NCBI GenBank assembly: GCA_009668975.1
Contig: SBEG01000034.1
Location: 1 to 35,090 of the forward strand
Length of the DNA: 35,090 nt
Reading direction: 5' to 3'
From: Deltaproteobacteria bacterium
Lineage (GTDB): Bacteria > Desulfobacterota > Desulfuromonadia > Geobacterales > Geobacteraceae
Shown here: positions 31,559 to 35,090 of the stretch, in pieces
Layout: each line of letters starts with the position of its first letter
Numbering within the stretch: the first letter of the stretch is position 1
Notes under the pieces: generated by a model
What the model was told of the DNA's origin: nothing
The model's input: the letters and a program-made list of their open reading frames with translations, nothing else
The model's database searches: none
Position numbers and translations under genes: made by a program

Positions 31559-32908
31559 TCAATAGCTGTGCCTGCTGATATATTCTGCCACATTGAACTT
31601 TCGCCGGCAGCCATTTTCGTTCATGTAGCGAATTTTTCCAAAAACCGGACGTTCTCCCCATGCCCGGTCATGCACGCCACCGATACTCCAGGCGATTCCT
31701 GCATAACCGTTGGGGTCGCGACCGTCCAGTTGATAGCGATCGTTAAGCATGACAGCTGTTGACATGGCATCTTCCGGTGAGGGTGACCACTCCAAAATCT
31801 TTTTGGCCCAGTACATCCGCAGGTAGCCATGCATCGTTCCAGTGCTGACCATCGTCTGCTGCGCGGCATTCCAGAGCGGGTCATGTGTCTGGGCCGTTTC
31901 CAGCTGTTCCGGCGTATAGAGGTACTCCCGCAGGTCATGACGATGTTCCGCAATAGTCCGTTGAGCCCATTCCGGGAAACCTTCAACCCGGTCATAGCTG
32001 CTGTTATGGAGACAGAAATTGTCGGCTAGTTCCCGCCGTACGATCAACTCTTCCAGAAATGCTTCGCGAGAAGGTTCAGTATTCACTTGACGTGAAACCT
32101 CCAGCGCAACCCGTTGTGCTGAAATCTGCCCAAAGTGCAGCCAGGGAGATAATCCGGACTGCCCGTGACGGCAGGGATCTTTGCGCGCTGTTTCGTAGGA
32201 AGCAAGACCGTTTTTGATGAAGTCATCAAGTCGTGCTCTACCACCCTTTTCCCCTGGGGTAATCCAGCCGATCTCTGCCACGGACCGGTCAACCGGCATG
32301 CTGGACAAGGTAGTCTCTGCATCGAAGAGGTTGACCGGTGATCGCCAGGGAAACGGATGTTCTAAAACGGGCGGGACGTCAACGAGAAAATCCGCAAGCA
32401 GTCGGTGAATTTTCGGCCGGATGGTATAGGCACCATACTCCTGTTTGGTTGAAGCGATACGGCATGGTACGATGTTGTGGGCATCCACTTCGATCTGTGA
32501 GACGGAGACGCTTCGTGCCACCTGATCATGCCAGCTGCGCTTGATGCCGAGAGGATCAAAATCTGTTACCAGCACACCGACCTGATGCTGCTGTAAGAAG
32601 CGACATATTTCATCGGGCGGGTTGCCGCGCAGCAGGATGAAACAGATACCCAGGCTCCGTAGCCGCTCGGCAACGTGCGCCAGGCCACGCAGCATGAAAC
32701 CGAAATGGCGCAGGGTCGCACCAAGAAAGGCATCTGCAAGGGTAAACACAACCACCAGGGGCGCCTGCCGTTCCAACGCCAGGTCCTGTGCGTGGAGTAG
32801 TGCCCAGTTGTCGGCTACTCGCTGGTCGCGGCTCATCCAGTAGACAACCGCTCCGGCTGCTTCGGGAATCCGGTTGCGGTGATTGGTGCGAAGCGGATGA
32901 ATTTTCAT
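31559..32908 (-). CDS. phrB: class II cyclobutane pyrimidine dimer photolyase
   Basis: A 449-residue flavoprotein that repairs UV-induced pyrimidine dimers using blue light. The N-terminal Rossmann-like domain begins AVVYWMSRDQRVADNWALLHAQD. Class II signatures are LSPWLHFGQISAQRVAL, ELIVRRELADNFCLHN, TGTMHGYLRMYWAKKILEW and the FAD-binding DRYQLDGRDPNGYAGIAWS with GGVHDRAWGERPVFGKIRYM. Length fits the class (~450-480). It is cytoplasmic and binds FAD. ATG 32908 is used because family similarity begins about 15 residues in, although the ribosome site (CGGAAT) is weak. Its companions, the methyltransferase and DUF2878, suggest a light or photo-oxidative stress cluster. Confidence 0.95.
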   Translation of the reverse strand: MKIHPLRTNHRNRIPEAAGAVVYWMSRDQRVADNWALLHAQDLALERQAPLVVVFTLADAFLGATLRHFGFMLRGLAHVAERLRSLGICFILLRGNPPDEICRFLQQHQVGVLVTDFDPLGIKRSWHDQVARSVSVSQIEVDAHNIVPCRIASTKQEYGAYTIRPKIHRLLADFLVDVPPVLEHPFPWRSPVNLFDAETTLSSMPVDRSVAEIGWITPGEKGGRARLDDFIKNGLASYETARKDPCRHGQSGLSPWLHFGQISAQRVALEVSRQVNTEPSREAFLEELIVRRELADNFCLHNSSYDRVEGFPEWAQRTIAEHRHDLREYLYTPEQLETAQTHDPLWNAAQQTMVSTGTMHGYLRMYWAKKILEWSPSPEDAMSTAVMLNDRYQLDGRDPNGYAGIAWSIGGVHDRAWGERPVFGKIRYMNENGCRRKFNVAEYISRHSY

Positions 32909-32993
32909 CGTCGTTATTCCGGTTCAAGTTTTTTCGTTGTGCAGCAGGTTTTTATCTGTATCTGTGGCAAGGCGGACTGCAGGTACCTGGCCG

Positions 32994-33107
32994 TCAAACA
33001 GGTACTCCATTTTCCACAGTGACGATACCCAGATACCCCTCCACCGCCAGCAGGGCGCCGGTGGTCAATTTCGCCCGGTAGACGACGAGGTTGGACAGCT
33101 GGTTCAT
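32994..33107 (-). CDS. possible 37-residue ORF coupled to the PNPOx gene
   Basis: ATG 33107-33105 overlaps the TGA (33106-33104) of the upstream PNPOx gene in an ATGA arrangement and opens 37 codons: MNQLSNLVVYRAKLTTGALL, then AVEGYLGIVTVENGVPV. The peptide is hydrophobic and strand-like. No family is recognised and there is no independent ribosome site, so translation would rely on coupling. It could be the relic of a longer gene. Confidence 0.3.
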   Translation of the reverse strand: MNQLSNLVVYRAKLTTGALLAVEGYLGIVTVENGVPV

Positions 33108-33556
33108 GGTGAAAAGAGAAATTCCATGACGTTCTGAAAACGTGTCACCAGATAGACATTCGTAATCTGCACCCGGAACAGGGCACAGTTCGGTGACGCG
33201 GTGAACTCGGCCAGGTGCGGGTGCCGATCAAGGAATAGTGCCAGTCCGGACTCCAACTCAGCTCCGCTCAATTCCACGGCATTGCCAAGGATGGTGGCGG
33301 CTGCCGCCTGGCTGAAATCGCTCACCTGGTTACTGCGGTTGTCAATCAGGAGGGAGACGTGACTGTTCCCAGCCAGATTGGCCCATTTCCGTGTGGCACG
33401 GAGTGTGGTGAAAAACAGCCGGCGCAGGTCCGGGGTGACGGCCACCGCAACCAGGCTGGCATAAGGGCCGTTCCCGGTGTCAGTGGCCAGTACGGCCAGA
33501 GGTTGTTCTTCGCAGAGTTTCCGGAGGATATCGTTGCTTTCAGCGGTGTTGTTCAT
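33104..33556 (-). CDS. pyridoxamine 5'-phosphate oxidase-fold protein (second copy type)
   Basis: A 150-residue split-barrel flavin-type protein: LCEEQPLAVLATDTGNGPYA, LVAVAVTPDLRRLFFTTLRA, TRKWANLAGNSHVSLLIDNR, then a helix SGAELESGLALFLDRHPHLA and the C-terminal strand FRVQITNVYLVTRFQNVMEF. It is related in fold, but not closely in sequence, to the 30926 gene. Ligand and reaction are unknown; haem or flavin binding is typical of the family. The ATG has TTGGAGAAA 8 bases upstream on the minus strand. It lies 165 bases after the methyltransferase gene and probably shares the light-stress context. Confidence 0.85.
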   Translation of the reverse strand: MNNTAESNDILRKLCEEQPLAVLATDTGNGPYASLVAVAVTPDLRRLFFTTLRATRKWANLAGNSHVSLLIDNRSNQVSDFSQAAAATILGNAVELSGAELESGLALFLDRHPHLAEFTASPNCALFRVQITNVYLVTRFQNVMEFLFSP

Positions 33557-33658
33557 TGATGTGGTTTCTCCAATTTCTGAATGCTCCTCCGTCCGGTTTA
33601 CCGCGGCCTGCAGAGCTTGTCTACAACACCGACTGTATTTGGACCGTTCGGCAAAAGG

Positions 33659-33674
33659 CCTCGGCGGGCCGAGG
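33659..33674 (-). terminator. short GC-rich hairpin between methyltransferase and PNPOx genes
   Basis: On the minus strand CCTCGGC pairs perfectly with GCCGAGG across a 2-base loop and is followed by CCTTTTGCC. The short stem and weak T tract suggest at most a partial terminator. Confidence 0.35.
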
Positions 33675-33721
33675 ATTATCTGGTCCGAACAAAGAGGCTT
33701 CCGGGGCTTTTGTCCTGCCGC

Positions 33722-34759
33722 TCATCCTTCTCTCCGGCGGAAAAGATAGTGTGAAACCCACCATTCTTCACCAGTGCGGAACCCCCACAATTCGGCGCAT
33801 GCCATAAAGAAAATCCGCCAGCGTTGCAGCCATCTCTCGGCTTCCGACGTACCGTAGACTGCCTGCAGGACAGGTACCAGTAATCTTTCGTGTTTATCAA
33901 GATTGCCGAGCCAGGCTTCAGCGGTCTTGCGGTAGTGGCTACCGGAAACACGCCAATGTTCCTCCAGCACCATATCATCCTGAAAATAAAGCAGCAGCTG
34001 GTCCGACGGCATGATGCCGCCGGTAAAGAAATACTTCCCCAGCCAGTTGCCCGTTCCCTCGGTTTCGAAGAAGTAGGCATAGCGGGCGTGGCAGAAAATG
34101 TGCACGAAGAGCTTGCCGCCGTTCTTCAGCCAGGTGGAAATCCGCAGCAACAGCGCCTGGTAATTCCGCATGTGCTCGAACATCTCCAGGGAAACCACTC
34201 TGTCAAAACGTTGATCGGAGTGGAAATCGTTCATATCGGCCTTGACGAGCTGAACATTTGCGAGGCCGCGCTTTTCGCATTCACTCCTGATATGCTCCTG
34301 CTGGAGGCGGGAATTCGAAACTGCGGTAAGGGAGCAGCGGGGATAGCGTTCCGCCATCCACAAGGTCAGCGCTCCCCAACCGCAGCCCAGTTCAAGGATA
34401 TCCATGCCGTCTACGATTTCTGCCCGGCGGCAGGTCAGCTCCAGCATCGCCTCCTCAGCGGCATCCAGGGACTTGATTCCCTCTGCAAAAAGGCAGCAAC
34501 TGTACTTGAGACGCGCGCCGAGCACCAAACGGAAGAAATCGGGCGGCAATTCATAATGCTGGAGGTTCGCCTCGTCGGTGGCAACCGCTATGGGGCTTCT
34601 GCGCAGCGTTTCGATGAAATCACGCTCCGCAGCGCGGTCGGCCTCGATATTGCCGCGATCTTCTGCGGACAGACGTGCCTTGAGCAAGGAACGGATGCCG
34701 CGGCGTATCACCAGATCGGGCAGCAGTCGCCGCTCCATGCAATCAATGATTCGACTCAT
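33722..34759 (-). CDS. cyclopropane-fatty-acyl-phospholipid synthase-like methyltransferase
   Basis: A 345-residue SAM-dependent enzyme of the Cfa/mycolic acid methyltransferase superfamily. The SAM motif is MDILELGCGWGALTLWMAER, followed by LTAVSNSRLQQEHI, VKADMNDF and the family run FDRVVSLEMFEHMRNYQ. Near the N-terminus ANLQHYELPPDFFRLVLG, then LKYSCCLF, replaces the classic YDxxNDFY motif. The C-terminal third includes HIFCHARYAYFFETEG and EEHWRVSGSHYRKTAEAW. It lacks the full N-terminal domain of E. coli Cfa and is closer to the short form found with photolyase and DUF2878 genes, implicated in lipid modification under light or singlet oxygen. ATG 34759 overlaps the DUF2878 stop (ATGA) and has AAAGG 9 bases upstream. 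Confidence 0.9.
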   Translation of the reverse strand: MSRIIDCMERRLLPDLVIRRGIRSLLKARLSAEDRGNIEADRAAERDFIETLRRSPIAVATDEANLQHYELPPDFFRLVLGARLKYSCCLFAEGIKSLDAAEEAMLELTCRRAEIVDGMDILELGCGWGALTLWMAERYPRCSLTAVSNSRLQQEHIRSECEKRGLANVQLVKADMNDFHSDQRFDRVVSLEMFEHMRNYQALLLRISTWLKNGGKLFVHIFCHARYAYFFETEGTGNWLGKYFFTGGIMPSDQLLLYFQDDMVLEEHWRVSGSHYRKTAEAWLGNLDKHERLLVPVLQAVYGTSEAERWLQRWRIFFMACAELWGFRTGEEWWVSHYLFRRREG

Positions 34760-35022
34760 ATGCGCAGGCCTTTCGTTTGGCAATCATTTTTCAAGCGCTC
34801 AGCCAGCCAGACCAGCAGCGGCGTCATGATGGCCCAGCCAACGGCAAGGTAGAGCATGCCGGCCAGAGACGGAAGTGTTTCGGTAGCCCCGAGCTTGGCT
34901 CCGCTGTAATACGCCAGGGGGCCGCCGATTGCCCCGAAAACGGCGGCCAGCCGGTATCTTTTCTGCAGCCAGGACAAGGAGACATTGAGAGTCGCGGCAA
35001 AGTTCATCCACAAGATGACCAT
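34756..35022 (-). CDS. DUF2878 membrane protein, C-terminal half only (probably disrupted)
   Basis: 88 residues from ATG 35022 give the second half of the DUF2878 family (usually ~160-170 residues): WMNFAATLNVSLSWLQKRY and FGAIGGPLAYYSGAKLG are the signatures, with two or three membrane helices (for example LPSLAGMLYLAVGWAIMTPL). Family similarity appears to continue upstream of the ATG (RYLPFSPPW), and further still as HLKLLDTP, but an in-frame TAA at 35052-35050 intervenes. No alternative start lies between. Either the gene is inactivated, or a sequencing error is present, or a shortened protein is made. The stop overlaps the methyltransferase start. The rest lies beyond the window edge. 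Confidence 0.6.
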   Translation of the reverse strand: MVILWMNFAATLNVSLSWLQKRYRLAAVFGAIGGPLAYYSGAKLGATETLPSLAGMLYLAVGWAIMTPLLVWLAERLKNDCQTKGLRI

Positions 35023-35090
35023 CCACGGCGGACTGAAGGGGAGATACCGTTATGGGGTGTCAAGCAGTTTTAAGTGTGTATGCCGGGTCA

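Noticed and set aside
31297..31614. 105-codon open frame on the minus strand between photolyase and PNPOx genes
   Set aside because: It overlaps the photolyase C-terminus in another frame, lacks a ribosome site and shows no domain.

Overview
The window looks like chromosomal DNA from a Geobacter-like bacterium (Desulfuromonadota/Geobacterales). This is inferred from the gene mix: pel exopolysaccharide genes, large PAS/GAF sensor kinases, an Rrf2 regulator beside cysK, and many hairpin terminators and short inverted-repeat elements between genes. I recall similar short elements from Geobacter genomes, but no search was run. I see no rRNA, tRNA, CRISPR array, phage gene or intact transposase.

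Layout. 1-3409: the tail of an unknown gene, an alpha/beta hydrolase, cysteine synthase cysK coupled to a DUF2292 (YezD-like) small protein, and an Rrf2-type regulator with three cysteines. 3410-6534: mostly intergenic DNA with terminator-like modules and two direct copies of a ~165-bp inverted-repeat-bounded element. These copies bracket a membrane protein and a secreted protein of unknown function. 6535-12990: a CheB-CheR-PAS fusion overlapping a PAS-GAF-PAS hybrid histidine kinase, then a DUF1348 (NTF2-like) protein.

13452-25703 is the core of the window: a complete pelABCDEFG operon for Pel polysaccharide (a partly deacetylated, GalNAc-rich cationic polymer). The order and lengths match Pseudomonas aeruginosa. 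The exception is PelB, which is encoded by two overlapping genes: an inner-membrane-anchored TPR piece, and a signal-peptide-bearing TPR plus beta-barrel piece. PelD keeps an RxxD motif, so c-di-GMP control is expected, although no diguanylate cyclase lies in the window. A 16-bp perfect palindrome sits just ahead of pelA.

25704-30501: a second inverted-repeat element family (a long copy and a short, oppositely oriented copy) brackets a DUF2141 secreted protein and a WrbA-like quinone reductase. After it come gene remains, including a clear rtcB (RNA ligase) fragment, and then a MarR - tautomerase - Old Yellow Enzyme operon. 30926-35090 is all on the minus strand: two small flavin/PNPOx-fold proteins, a class II DNA photolyase, a cyclopropane-synthase-like methyltransferase and a DUF2878 protein that looks broken at the window edge. 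That set resembles light/singlet-oxygen response clusters of other bacteria.

The most notable observations are the two-gene PelB, the palindrome in the pel leader, the two element families that each bracket a two-gene cassette, and the rtcB remnant.
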